A stretch of DNA of 64,000 bases from Verrucomicrobiota bacterium (lineage in GTDB: Bacteria > Verrucomicrobiota > Verrucomicrobiia > Opitutales > Opitutaceae): positions 62,001-126,000 of the forward strand of contig JAEWQP010000030.1 of the NCBI GenBank assembly GCA_023399155.1. Reading direction: 5' to 3'. Below are positions 17,464 to 25,767 of this stretch, piece after piece. Position 1 is the first letter of the stretch. Every line of letters begins with the position of its first letter. Both the position numbers and the translations under genes were made by a program. A model generated the notes under the pieces. The model did no database searches. It was given only the letters and a program-made list of their open reading frames with translations, and was not told the DNA's origin.

Positions 17464-17928
17464 GTGAGTCTCGAGCGGTGCCGCGAGCGCTTCAAATCCT
17501 TCCTCGACCAGCATGATCTGCGGGTCACGGGGCAGCGCATGGCCATCTTCGAAGCCGCGTTCGCCCAGCGGACGCATTTCACGGCGGAGGAGTTGTTGGA
17601 CAAGGCGCGTGCCATCGACGAATCGGTTTCGCGGGCCACGGTCTACCGCACGTTTCCGATCATGATCGAGAGCGGACTGCTGCGTGAGGTCGATATCGGC
17701 AAGAGCATCAAGTATTACCTCGCCAACAATCCCGAGGAGTCGACGCAGCAGGCGCAGGTGATCTGCGTGGACTGCGACAAGATCTTCGAGGTCGCCGCGC
17801 CGTTCATGGAGTGGTATGGGGCAAGCGTATCGGGCCGGCTGGGTTTGACGCCGGTCTCGCAGAGGCTGCAGGTATCGGCCTCGTGCAACGAGTTCCGCAA
17901 AACAGGAAAATGCAAGAACCGCCGCTGA
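17464..17928 (+). CDS. Fur-family transcriptional regulator with degenerate metal sites
   Basis: Protein of 154 residues from GTG 17464. The winged-helix part (about 15-85) is a clear Fur match: LRVTGQRMAIFEAAF, HFTAEELLDKA, SRATVYRTFPIMIESGLLREV. In the dimerisation domain the usual HHxH tract is replaced by QQAQV before the first C-x2-C (CVDC), and the second C-x2-C is changed to a C-x8-C (CNEFRKTGKC) near the C-terminus. Regulatory metal binding may therefore differ from canonical Fur, Zur or PerR. It is divergent from priA, and the TPR gene follows on the same strand. The target is not evident. Confidence 0.88.
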   Translation: MSLERCRERFKSFLDQHDLRVTGQRMAIFEAAFAQRTHFTAEELLDKARAIDESVSRATVYRTFPIMIESGLLREVDIGKSIKYYLANNPEESTQQAQVICVDCDKIFEVAAPFMEWYGASVSGRLGLTPVSQRLQVSASCNEFRKTGKCKNRR

Positions 17929-17961
17929 ATGGCGCGGTCTCATCGGCCTGCTCCCCACGCG

Positions 17962-18330
17962 ATGCACAAGCCCACGCGTCACGCCTTCGAGATTCAGTTT
18001 TTTGAATCGATCCTGCGGCGCAATCCGCGGGACTCCGACGTGATCGAGATCCTCGGCGGCCTTTACACCAAGGAAGGCCGTGTTGACGAAGGGCTGCGCA
18101 TGGATCGCAAACTTGTGCGCCTCAAGCCGGACAATGCCACGGCGCACTACAATCTCGCCTGCAGCCTCGCGCTGAAAAAGCGCCGGGCCGAGGCGATGCG
18201 CAGCCTCGAGCGTGCGGTCGAGCTCGGCTACAAGGATCTGGACTGGATGCTGCAGGATCCCGATCTCGACGCGCTCAAGAAGCACCCCGCGTTTCGCGCG
18301 CTTGCGGCGAAGTTGGTGCCGGAGAGCTGA
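17962..18330 (+). CDS. TPR-repeat protein
   Basis: Protein of 122 residues from ATG 17962; an ATG directly abutting the regulator stop at 17929 is an alternative start. It contains about two and a half tetratricopeptide repeats: FFESILRRNPRDSDVIEILG, YTKEGRVDEGLRMDRKLVRL and a third unit (ATAHYNLACSLALKKRRAEA). The C-terminal DPDLDALKKHPAFRAL is the usual ending of short bacterial TPR proteins. TPR domains mediate protein contacts; no partner is deducible. No signal peptide. It is likely co-transcribed with the Fur-like gene. Confidence 0.85.
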   Translation: MHKPTRHAFEIQFFESILRRNPRDSDVIEILGGLYTKEGRVDEGLRMDRKLVRLKPDNATAHYNLACSLALKKRRAEAMRSLERAVELGYKDLDWMLQDPDLDALKKHPAFRALAAKLVPES

Positions 18331-18721
18331 GGAGAAGCGCTGAAGGCTGAACCGAGAGAAGACCGGTGGCCACAGAGACCCCGGAGTATGGTGCTGAGAG
18401 CACAGAGCGCTGCCCAGGATTCGGCCGTTTCAGCTCATCACCTCGTGGGTGAGTCGACAAAGGCGTGATCTTTGGTTCTGCAAAGATCGCTCTGTGGACT
18501 CTCGGATCGTCCCCTGTGATCGCTGTGACCTGACTCCGCTCGGAAAATGGGGCAAGGACGTCCGGGCCCGGGCCTGGCCACGGCACGGCCATCCGGTTGG
18601 CTGTCACGCCGAAGAGCGCGTTGACAGCCGCCTCGTGCCGGCGTTCGGTCTTTCACTTTCGACCTTCTGCCCTCGATCCTTCAGCCTTTCTGACCTTCAG
18701 TCCTTCAGCCTTTCCTCGCCT
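18331..18721. other. Intergenic region with degenerate repeats, no gene seen
   Basis: This 391-base gap before nadA has no convincing gene. It contains GGCCACAGAG near 18369, GCACAGAG near 18398, and reverse-complement copies (CTCTGTGG near 18491, GCTGTGACC near 18523), resembling a decayed CACAGAG-type inverted repeat like the one at 52211-52449. GCTGAAGGCTGAA near 18339 is partly complementary to the pyrimidine tract just before nadA. Confidence 0.5.
18654..18717. repeat. Pyrimidine-rich tract with 13-base direct repeat
   Basis: CCTTCAGCCTTTC occurs at 18678-18690 and 18702-18714 in a tract that is almost pure pyrimidine with interspersed CAG and GA. It ends five bases before the nadA start codon, so it occupies the 5' leader of the mRNA. 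Confidence 0.6.
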
Positions 18722-19708
18722 ATGCCCGCCACGATGAACTACGAGCCGATGGTTTTCGCGCCCCTGCGCGGCGCTCAGGAACCGCTGTCGGCGATCCAGG
18801 AGGAGATCCTCGCGCTGAAGGCCCGGCGCAACGCCGTGATCCTCGCCCACAACTACCAGGTCGAGCCGATCCAGCGTGTGGCCGATTTCGTCGGCGACTC
18901 GCTCGGGCTTTCCTACCAGGCCCAGGCCGCGAAGGCCGACGTCATCCTCTTCTGCGGGGTGCACTTCATGGCCGAGACGGCCAAGATCGTGAACCCTGGC
19001 AAGACCGTGTTACTGCCCGACCTTGAGGCCGGATGCTCGCTTTCCGATTCCTGCCCGGCTGACCGGCTCGCCGCCTACAAGGAGGCCAACCCCGGCCTCT
19101 ACGTGGTCGCCTACATCAATTGTTCGGCGGGCGTGAAAGCCCTCAGCGACGTGATCTGCACGAGCGGCAACGCCAGGCGCATCGTCGAGCGCGTGCCCGC
19201 CGATCGTGAGATCCTTTTCGTGCCCGACCAGAACCTCGGGCAGTGGGTGCAGAAACAGACCGGCCGCCAGATGCGCCTCTGGCCGGGCAGCTGCTATGCA
19301 CATGTGCTGTTCACCGTGCGCTCACTCGAGGCCCTGAAGGCGCAGTTCCCGGACGCAGTGATCGTGGCCCATCCCGAATGCGTCGCCGCGGTGCGCGACA
19401 TGGCCGACGAGGTCTGCAGCACCGAGCTGATGGTCCGATACTGCAAAAACACGCCGGCGCCGCGCATCATCGTGGTGACGGAGTCGGGCATGATTCACCG
19501 TCTTCGGCGAGAGGTCCCGGACAAGACATTCATCGCGGGCCCGACGGATTCCTGCGCCTGCAACGATTGTCGTTTCATGAAAATGAATACGATCGAGAAG
19601 GTCCGCGACGCCCTGCTGCACATGCGCCCGGAGATCGTCGTCCCGGAACCGGTGCGCAGCGCGGCCTTCGTGCCGATCCAACGGATGCTCGAGTGGAGCA
19701 AGGCGTGA
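18722..19708 (+). CDS. nadA: Quinolinate synthase A
   Basis: Enzyme of de novo NAD synthesis that condenses iminoaspartate with dihydroxyacetone phosphate using a [4Fe-4S] cluster. It has 328 residues, the usual length of the short NadA class. Motifs are AVILAHNYQ, DFVGDSLGLS, FCGVHFMAETAKI and PDLEAGCSLSDSC; cluster ligands by comparison with known NadA are Cys134 (INCSA), Cys220 (HPEC) and one of the Cys at 278-283 (DSCACNDC). ATG 18722 is chosen; MNYEP twelve bases later is also possible. nadB and nadC are not in the window. Two GC hairpins follow the stop. Confidence 0.96.
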   Translation: MPATMNYEPMVFAPLRGAQEPLSAIQEEILALKARRNAVILAHNYQVEPIQRVADFVGDSLGLSYQAQAAKADVILFCGVHFMAETAKIVNPGKTVLLPDLEAGCSLSDSCPADRLAAYKEANPGLYVVAYINCSAGVKALSDVICTSGNARRIVERVPADREILFVPDQNLGQWVQKQTGRQMRLWPGSCYAHVLFTVRSLEALKAQFPDAVIVAHPECVAAVRDMADEVCSTELMVRYCKNTPAPRIIVVTESGMIHRLRREVPDKTFIAGPTDSCACNDCRFMKMNTIEKVRDALLHMRPEIVVPEPVRSAAFVPIQRMLEWSKA

Positions 19709-19718
19709 TGGGGTCATG

Positions 19719-19781
19719 GCGTGCCCCGCTCGCGCCGTGCGCCGGCACGCTGCGCCGCCGGCCCTGGCTCCAGCGCGGCGC
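19719..19781 (+). terminator. Two consecutive GC-rich hairpins after nadA
   Basis: GCGTGCC/GGCACGC arms (19719-19750) and GCGCCGC/GCGGCGC arms (19752-19781) follow the nadA stop. Neither has a U tract, so intrinsic termination is uncertain. Confidence 0.35.
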
Positions 19782-19815
19782 GTGATCCCGGCAGGCGCGC
19801 GCTCCCTCTCCTGAC

Positions 19816-21024
19816 GTGACCACCCCCGCCCAGCCCGATCCGGAGACGCGCAGCCGGGTGACCTTCAACCGCGACCGCGTGCGCGGTGTCTGTGCGGGTT
19901 TGATCGATACAGGCGTATTCACCTTCGGCCTGGTGATCGCGATCCGTTATTTCGACGCGCCACCGTCGGTGAAGGCGCTCCTTTCCGGCGCGAACTCCAT
20001 CGGGCTGCTCCTCACACCGCTCAGCTTCTTCTTCTTCGCGCGCGCCGCCTGGAACGCGGCCGGCGCGGCGGCGATGAACTTCACGGCCGCGGGTGTCTGC
20101 TTCGCCATCGCCGCGGCGGCGAATTCGCTCAGCCTTTACGTCCCCGCGGCGGCACTCGGTTCCATCTTCGTCGCGCAGCAGTCGCCGCTGCTCATCCACA
20201 TCTACACGCAGAACTACGCACCGAGCCGGCGCGGCCGCATGCTGTCGAACAGCATCGTCCTCGGACTCTTCGCGGCGGTCGCGTTCGCGATCGCCGGCGG
20301 CCGCCTGCTTGATTGGCGGCTGGACACCTTCCGCGTGATTCTCGCGGTGATGGCGGTCGCCTGCTGGGTCGCGGCACGGGCCACCTCCGGGATGCCCGCC
20401 GAGCCCTTCGCCCGCGGACGAAGCGCCAACCCATTCGCCGCCCTGCGCTACGCCTGGGAGGATCGCATCTTCGGCGCGATGCTTTTTGTCTGGATGCTCA
20501 TGGGCTGGGGCAATCTCATGGTCCTGCCCTTACGCGTTGAATACATGGCCAACCCCGGCTTCGGCATCAACGCGACCAACGCCGAGATCGCGCTCATCTC
20601 CGGCATCATCCCGTCACTGGTCCGCATCGCGAGCACGCACTTCTGGGGACGCCTCTTCGACCGGCACAACTTCTTCATCATCCGCACGGTGCTCAACGGT
20701 GTGTTCCTGCTCGCGATCCTCACGTTCTTCTCGACGAGAAGCCTCCTCGTCCTCGGCATCGGCGCAGGCCTCTTCGGGTTCGCCGTGGCAGGCAGCAACA
20801 TCGCGTGGAATCTCTGGGTCACGAAGTTCGCGCCCCCCGAACGCACGAGCGACTACATGAGCGTGCACACGTTTCTCACCGGGATCCGCGGCGTCGCCGC
20901 GCCCTTCGTCGGATTCTGGATCATCGCCCGCTGGGGACCGGTCGCCGTCGCGCTGAGCGCCGGCGTGCTCATCGTCCTGTCCATGGTCCTGCTCGGCCCC
21001 TTGCGGAGACGACACGCGCTATGA
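19816..21024 (+). CDS. MFS transporter
   Basis: Integral membrane protein of 402 residues from GTG 19816 with about 10-12 hydrophobic helices across the whole length. The cytoplasmic loop after helix 4 carries the MFS-type YAPSRRGRMLSNS segment, and the central loop is near residues 195-215 (FARGRSANPFAALRYAWEDR). The fold resembles major-facilitator permeases of unknown substrate; no family-specific signature was recognised. It follows nadA by 107 bases on the same strand but with hairpins between, so co-regulation is uncertain. It converges on rdgB, the two stops being 30 bases apart. Confidence 0.85.
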   Translation: MTTPAQPDPETRSRVTFNRDRVRGVCAGLIDTGVFTFGLVIAIRYFDAPPSVKALLSGANSIGLLLTPLSFFFFARAAWNAAGAAAMNFTAAGVCFAIAAAANSLSLYVPAAALGSIFVAQQSPLLIHIYTQNYAPSRRGRMLSNSIVLGLFAAVAFAIAGGRLLDWRLDTFRVILAVMAVACWVAARATSGMPAEPFARGRSANPFAALRYAWEDRIFGAMLFVWMLMGWGNLMVLPLRVEYMANPGFGINATNAEIALISGIIPSLVRIASTHFWGRLFDRHNFFIIRTVLNGVFLLAILTFFSTRSLLVLGIGAGLFGFAVAGSNIAWNLWVTKFAPPERTSDYMSVHTFLTGIRGVAAPFVGFWIIARWGPVAVALSAGVLIVLSMVLLGPLRRRHAL

Positions 21025-21061
21025 CGGGTGGGCGCCACGACGCCTCCCGCGCCCTACCCGT
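21024..21061. terminator. Hairpin between convergent MFS and rdgB genes
   Basis: ACGGGTGGGCGC (21024-21035) pairs with GCGCCCTACCCGT (21049-21061) with one bulge. It overlaps the ends of both convergent genes and could serve both directions. No T tract is present. Confidence 0.4.
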
Positions 21062-21662
21062 GTGAGCGGTCCCGCAGCCAGGCCACCAACCCGGCCAGGG
21101 CGCGCGCGCGGTGACTGATGGTGTTCTTCACCGCGTCGTCGAGTTCCGCATAACTGACTGCAAAGCCGTCGGGAAGGAACAGTGGATCGTATCCAAAACC
21201 TCCCGACCCTCGTGGTTCGCTGAGCATGCGGCCGGGGCAGCGCCCCTCGAACGAGACGACCTCACCCTCGGCGGAAACGGCCACGATGCAGCAGTGAAAC
21301 GCGGCCCGCCGCCGCCCCTCGGGCACACCGGCGAGCGCGGCGAGCAGCTTGGCGTTGTTGGCCGCGTCATTGCTCGGGTGGCCGGCATAGTAGGCCGACT
21401 CGACTCCCGGCGCGCCGTCCAGCGCGTCCACGCAGACGCCGGAGTCGTCAGCAATCGCCCAGGCCCCCGGTGGCAGCTTTCCGGCGAGCGCCCGCGCCTT
21501 TTTCGTCGCATTGCCGAGAAAGGTGCCGGTGTCCTCCACGACATCGGGCATCCCGCCGACGGCCGACGGCGGGAACACCTCGGCCGCGATGCCGCTGGCG
21601 CGCAGGATGGCCGTGACCTCGCCGATCTTGTGGCGGTTGCCCGTCGCGAGATAGAAACGCAT
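21054..21662 (-). CDS. rdgB: XTP/dITP diphosphatase (HAM1/RdgB family)
   Basis: House-cleaning nucleotidase of 202 residues that hydrolyses non-canonical purine nucleoside triphosphates to monophosphates, preventing their incorporation. Motifs are ATGNRHKIGEV (about 6-16), the metal-binding ADDSGVCVDALDGAPGVESA, GRCPGRMLSEPRGSGGFGYDPLF and the C-terminal SHRARAL. Length and order match the family. It lies downstream of ribD on the minus strand with a gap of about 200 bases that includes a GGGAGTGA-type purine tract. Confidence 0.95.
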   Translation of the reverse strand: MRFYLATGNRHKIGEVTAILRASGIAAEVFPPSAVGGMPDVVEDTGTFLGNATKKARALAGKLPPGAWAIADDSGVCVDALDGAPGVESAYYAGHPSNDAANNAKLLAALAGVPEGRRRAAFHCCIVAVSAEGEVVSFEGRCPGRMLSEPRGSGGFGYDPLFLPDGFAVSYAELDDAVKNTISHRARALAGLVAWLRDRSHG

Positions 21663-21847
21663 GGCGAAGGAAATGGGTGACCCGCGGATGGAGGAAAGAC
21701 AGAAAGCGATCTCAGAACGGTCTCAGGTAACTATCGGGCAGCCGAGGCCGCGACAGAAACACGAATCCCTTCGAGCACGTGCCAGCCGACGGCAGTTCCG
21801 ACACTCCCTGAAACCTCAATTCCATCCCAGCCAGACTCACCGCGCCG

Positions 21848-21885
21848 CCCTCACTCCCTCACTCCCCCTCATCCTCCCATCCCTG
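21848..21885. repeat. Pyrimidine-rich tract, CCCTCACT units
   Basis: CCCTCACTCCCTCACTCC followed by CCCTCATCCTCCCATCC reads as GGGAGTGA-type purine units on the minus strand. It overlaps the last codons of ribD and extends toward rdgB. Confidence 0.55.
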
Positions 21886-23026
21886 CCTCGTCGAGCGTGA
21901 GCCTTGGCGGATAGACCACGCGGCCGCGCATCAGCTGGTCGGCGCCGAAGGAGGCGTGGTGCACATCCTCGAGCCGGATCGCAAGGTCGAGGCGCTCCGT
22001 GCGGAGGCCGCGCATGGCGCCCTGCGCGCGCTGGTCAGCCAGAAAGACCGGCGCACGGTAGGCGAAAAGGTAGTCGATCTCGCGTGCCGCCAAGAACTCG
22101 CTCAGGAGCTGCGCGCCACCTTCGATGTAGACCCCGCAGACACCCTCCGCCGCACATTTCCCGCGAAAGGCCGCGGGCGAAACCCGGCCGTTCACGGCGG
22201 GAAGCCGCCAGGTGCGCACACCTGCGGTCTCCAGGCGCCGCACGTAACCGACGGCGGCATCCTCGGCCGTCACCACGACCGTGCGCTCACGAAACTCGTC
22301 GGTGAACAGGCCGGGGAGTTCGCGCTCGGCGGCGAGGCGCATCCGCCCGTCGAATACGATGCGCCAGGGGCTCCACTCGGCCCGCCCCCCGAGGCGCGCC
22401 GTCAGGCGCGGCCGGTCGCGCATGACCGTGCCCGCGCCGACCGCGATGGCGGGAAACAACCGGCGCCAGCCCATGACGTCCTGCCGCGCCGGCTGGCCCG
22501 TGATCCACTTCGACTCGCCGGAGCGCGTGGCCGTCCGCCCGTCCAGGGTCGTCGCGACCTTTGCCGCGAACAACGGTGTGCCGTGGGTGACCCAGCGGTT
22601 GAATATCAGGTTCAGGTCCTCGCACTCCGCAGTCAGGACACGGGTCTCCACCGTCACGCCCGCCGCCTTGAGGATTTCCAATCCCCGACCGGCATGCGCC
22701 GGGTTGGGATCGACCGCCCCGACCACGACGTAGCGGATCCCGGAGGCGATGATCGCCTCGGTGCACGGGCCGGTCCGGCCGTGTGTGCTACAGGGTTCGA
22801 GCGTGACGAAAAGCATCGCGCCGGGCTTTGGCGGCCGACCGAGTGCGCGCAGCGCCTCGATCTCCGCGTGCGGCTCGCCCGCGCGTTTGTGCCAGCCTTC
22901 GGCGACAACGATGTCGTCCTCGACGATCGCGGCGCCCACCATCGGGTTCGGATGGGTTTCGCCCCAGGCCCGTTTCGCCAGCGCTACGCACCGGCGCATG
23001 ATGCTGTCGCGTTCCGCGGGAGACAT
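21869..23026 (-). CDS. ribD: Riboflavin biosynthesis bifunctional deaminase/reductase
   Basis: Enzyme of 385 residues from ATG 23026, carrying out deamination and reduction steps of riboflavin synthesis. The N-terminal zinc deaminase domain has HAE (in GEPHAEIEALRAL) and PCSTHGRTGPC, with PNPMVGA as family signature. The C-terminal RibD_C reductase domain (about 150-385) has KVATTLDGRTAT, GAGTVMRDRPRLTAR and VYIEGGAQLLSEFL. Order and length match E. coli RibD. The other rib genes are not in the window. The frame upstream of 23026 is open but lacks similarity. Confidence 0.95.
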   Translation of the reverse strand: MSPAERDSIMRRCVALAKRAWGETHPNPMVGAAIVEDDIVVAEGWHKRAGEPHAEIEALRALGRPPKPGAMLFVTLEPCSTHGRTGPCTEAIIASGIRYVVVGAVDPNPAHAGRGLEILKAAGVTVETRVLTAECEDLNLIFNRWVTHGTPLFAAKVATTLDGRTATRSGESKWITGQPARQDVMGWRRLFPAIAVGAGTVMRDRPRLTARLGGRAEWSPWRIVFDGRMRLAAERELPGLFTDEFRERTVVVTAEDAAVGYVRRLETAGVRTWRLPAVNGRVSPAAFRGKCAAEGVCGVYIEGGAQLLSEFLAAREIDYLFAYRAPVFLADQRAQGAMRGLRTERLDLAIRLEDVHHASFGADQLMRGRVVYPPRLTLDEAGMGG

Positions 23027-23179
23027 GGGGACTGAAGTAGCGACCAGCGTGGAACGAGTAGCGAGGAGAAAACGGCATCCCGAGACGCCGTACCGGGCGC
23101 AAGTGTGGCGCGCGGACGCAGTGCAATCTCCCCGGGAGGGCGAACTCGCCCTCAGGCACCCGCAACCCACTCCGCCCGC

Positions 23180-23815
23180 CTACCCCGCACGCACATACGG
23201 GTTCGTCGCCATCTCCTCGCCAACAGTGGTTTCCGGTCCATGTCCTGGATACACCGCGGTGCCCGCCGGCAGCGTATAGATCTGCGTGCGGATCGAGCGC
23301 TCCAGCATCTCGAGGCTGCCGCCGGGAAGATCGTAGCGGCCGATCCCGCCGGCGAAGAGGGCGTCCCCGACGAACGCGGCGTCAACATCGGAGAAATAGA
23401 ACAACACGTTGCCCGGGCAGTGTCCCGGCACGTGGCGGATTTCCACGCGCCGGCCAAGGAGGTGCAGTTGGTCGCCCTGGGCGACGACGTGCTCCAGTCG
23501 GGCCGGCTCGAGCGCGAGCCCCGGGATCGAAAACATCGCCATCACCTCCGGGTGCTCGATGAACAGCCGGTCGGCCTCGTGGGCGTAGAGCGGCACCCCC
23601 AGATTCTGGATACGCGCGGCATCCCCGGTGTGGTCCCAGTGGCCGTGGGTGACAAGCAGCGCCACCAGACGGCAGTTCTCGCGCTCAAGGATCGGGGAGA
23701 TGTCCTCCCAGACGCCGTGCGGCGCGTCGACCAGCACCGCCTCGCCGCGGCTGCTTTCGGTGAGAAGATAGGCGTTGGTGGCCAGCGGCCCGGCCGGGAT
23801 GCAGTGGATGTGCAC
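23180..23815 (-). CDS. MBL-fold metallo-hydrolase (glyoxalase II-like)
   Basis: Metallo-beta-lactamase-fold hydrolase of 211 residues from GTG 23815 (VHIHCIPAGPLATNAYLL). Metal ligands are visible in order: THGHWDHTGD (HxHxDH), VPGHCPGNVLF, FVGDALFAGGIGR and YPGHGPETTVGEE. The pattern and size match the YcbL/GloB-like group that hydrolyses thioesters such as S-lactoylglutathione, but the true substrate is not deducible. It is divergent from leuB, with a 21-base palindrome between them. Confidence 0.9.
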   Translation of the reverse strand: MHIHCIPAGPLATNAYLLTESSRGEAVLVDAPHGVWEDISPILERENCRLVALLVTHGHWDHTGDAARIQNLGVPLYAHEADRLFIEHPEVMAMFSIPGLALEPARLEHVVAQGDQLHLLGRRVEIRHVPGHCPGNVLFYFSDVDAAFVGDALFAGGIGRYDLPGGSLEMLERSIRTQIYTLPAGTAVYPGHGPETTVGEEMATNPYVRAG

Positions 23816-23975
23816 GGGGTGTTTGTCACGAGCCGTCCGCAGGCGCGCAAACCGGAAGCGCGTTTCCCCCTCTTCGCTGAATCGGTCCGATCCACCGGGG
23901 CCGAGCCGGGCACCGGCTACCCGTCCCCGTGAGACGCCCCCTGTGAACCCCCCGCCGCCCGCTCGCCGGCCCAGA

Positions 23976-23996
23976 ATGTCAATCATTGATTGACAT
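23976..23996. promoter_or_regulatory. Perfect 21-base palindrome upstream of leuB
   Basis: Arms ATGTCAATCA and TGATTGACAT flank a single T. It is AT-rich in a GC-rich gap, 62 bases before the leuB start and 160 bases before the divergent hydrolase start. The shape is that of a dimeric regulator operator; the regulator is unknown. Confidence 0.55.
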
Positions 23997-24058
23997 GTTC
24001 CCGCGCGCGCGTTCGGAGTTGAACCCCGACGGCCGGTCGTTCGATGTTCCACCCCTTT

Positions 24059-25162
24059 ATGCCGACGTTGAAGTTCGCCGTTCTGCCTGGAGACTACATC
24101 GGACCCGAGGTCATGACCGAGGCGCTGCGCGTGCTCGACCACGTGGCCGCACGCGAAAAGCTCACGCTGAGCCCTACGATCGCGGACGTCGGCGGTGCCG
24201 GCATCGACAACCACGGCACGGCCCTGCCCGACTCGACGCTCGCGCTCTGCCGCGAGTCCGACGCGATCCTGTTCGGTTCGGTCGGAGGCCCCAAGTGGGA
24301 AAAACTCCCGCCCAAGGAGCAGCCCGAGCGCGCGGCGCTGCTCCCGCTGCGCAAAGCCTTCAATCTCTTCGCCAACATCCGTCCCGGGCTGCTCTACAAG
24401 GATCTCGTGGACGCCTCCCCGCTCAAGGCCGAGCGCATCCCGGACGGCATCGATATCGTCTGCATCCGCGAACTCACCGGCGGCATCTATTTCGGTCAGC
24501 CCAAGGGCACGACCACGCTGGAGAACGGCGAGCAGCAGGCGGTGGATACGATGGTCTACAAGACCTCGGAGATCGAGCGCATCGCCGAGGTGGCCGCCGT
24601 GACCTCGCGCTCGCGGCGCAGGCGCGTTTGCTCGGTCGACAAAGCCAACGTGCTCGAGACCTCCGTGCTCTGGCGCCGGACGGTGACCGACTATTTCGCG
24701 GCCCGCCACCCCGACCTCGAACTCACGCACATGTATGTGGACAACGCCGCGATGCAGCTCGCGCGCAATCCCAACCAGTTTGACGTGCTCTTCACCGAGA
24801 ACATGTTCGGCGACATCCTTTCCGACGAGATGGCCGTGATCTGCGGCTCCCTCGGCATGATGAGCAGCGCGTCGCTCGGGACCGGACAGAACTCGCACGG
24901 GAAACCGTTCGGGCTCTACGAGCCCGCCGGCGGCACCGCGCCCGACATCGCCGGCCGCGGGATCGCCAACCCCTGCGCCCAGGTGCTCTCGGCGGCGCTC
25001 ATGCTCCGCTACAGCTTCGGGCTCGACGCCATCGCGGCTCGCATCGAGGCCGCGGTACGCAAGGTCGTCACGATCGATGGCATCCGCACCGGCGACATCG
25101 CCTTCGGCCGCCCCTCGGTCAGCACCCGTCAGATGGCCGACGCGATCATCGCGGCACTCTGA
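24059..25162 (+). CDS. leuB: 3-isopropylmalate dehydrogenase
   Basis: NAD-dependent oxidative decarboxylase of leucine synthesis, 367 residues from ATG 24059. Motifs are VLPGDYIGPEVM, ILFGSVGGPKW, RPGLLYKDL, IVCIRELTGGIYFGQPKG, SVDKANVLETSVLWR, the metal-binding NMFGDILSDEMAVICGSLGM and the NAD-binding YEPAGGTAPDIAG. The stretch VAAVTSRSRRRRVC before SVDKAN is more basic than usual but keeps the reading frame and length. leuA, leuC and leuD are not in this window. A palindrome suited to an operator lies upstream. Confidence 0.95.
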   Translation: MPTLKFAVLPGDYIGPEVMTEALRVLDHVAAREKLTLSPTIADVGGAGIDNHGTALPDSTLALCRESDAILFGSVGGPKWEKLPPKEQPERAALLPLRKAFNLFANIRPGLLYKDLVDASPLKAERIPDGIDIVCIRELTGGIYFGQPKGTTTLENGEQQAVDTMVYKTSEIERIAEVAAVTSRSRRRRVCSVDKANVLETSVLWRRTVTDYFAARHPDLELTHMYVDNAAMQLARNPNQFDVLFTENMFGDILSDEMAVICGSLGMMSSASLGTGQNSHGKPFGLYEPAGGTAPDIAGRGIANPCAQVLSAALMLRYSFGLDAIAARIEAAVRKVVTIDGIRTGDIAFGRPSVSTRQMADAIIAAL

Positions 25163-25332
25163 TCTGTGCCGCGAGACTGAGCCGCGCGGCTGCGGTTTCC
25201 ACGGACCCGGCTTTCGCCGTAGCGCGGACCGCGGAAAGACGCGGACCGGCGCCGATGGCGAAGCTGCCAGCGGCCGGTGCGCAGAGCGAAGCGACGTCTT
25301 GACCCTGTCCCCGGTGTGCCGCGGTGCGGCCA

Positions 25333-25367
25333 GCCTGCCCGCCGGAGCCGTGGCGAGGTGGGCAGGC
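25333..25367. terminator. Hairpin between convergent leuB and receiver gene
   Basis: GCCTGCCC (25333-25340) and GGGCAGGC (25360-25367) are perfect arms with internal partial pairing. It lies about 170 bases after leuB and just after the receiver gene on the opposite strand. It may act as a two-way terminator or be a REP-like element. Confidence 0.4.
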
Positions 25368-25389
25368 CCGCCCCCCCTCTCGGATTGCC

Positions 25390-25767
25390 TCAGGCGCGGC
25401 CGAGCACGGCTTGGATCGCGCCAAGCAGGTCGGTGTCGGTAAACGGCTTGTCCAGCACGCGCAGCGCGCCGAACGCTTTCGCGACCGGGAGATAGTCGAA
25501 GGCGTTGACGCGCCCGCCGCCCGAGACCGCGACGATCCGCACCTCGGGATCCAGCGCGCGAAGCTCGCGAATGGTCTCCAGCCCCTCCTTGCCCGGCATG
25601 ATCAGGTCCGTAATGACGACGTCGATACCGCCGGCCCGGTAGAGGCGCAGACCCTCGCCGCCCTCCACGGCCTCGACGACGGAGTTGCCGGCTCGCTCGA
25701 GCATGAGTTTCACCGATTTTCTGAACAGATCGTCGTCGTCAATCAGAAGTATCCTGCAGGGAGTCAT
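25390..25767 (-). CDS. Single-domain response regulator (CheY-like)
   Basis: Receiver domain of 125 residues without an output domain. The acidic pocket is DDDD in ILLIDDDDLF (about 9-12), the phospho-acceptor is the Asp of VVITDLIMPG (about 54), and the switch Ser is in VAVSGGG and the conserved Lys in LDKPF. Its start overlaps the stop of the upstream hybrid kinase by four bases (ATGA), so the two are translationally coupled. It probably accepts or diverts phosphoryl groups from the two neighbouring kinases. No DNA-binding partner lies nearby. Confidence 0.93.
   Translation of the reverse strand: MTPCRILLIDDDDLFRKSVKLMLERAGNSVVEAVEGGEGLRLYRAGGIDVVITDLIMPGKEGLETIRELRALDPEVRIVAVSGGGRVNAFDYLPVAKAFGALRVLDKPFTDTDLLGAIQAVLGRA

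Noticed and set aside
17263..18285. 340-codon upstream extension of priA
   Set aside because: It would run antisense through the Fur-like and TPR genes; the ATG at 17262 gives a normal PriA N-terminus.
24590..24650. Possible compensated frameshift in leuB
   Set aside because: The Arg-rich stretch before SVDKAN differs from the usual sequence, but length and frame are kept on both sides, so ordinary divergence is the simpler explanation.
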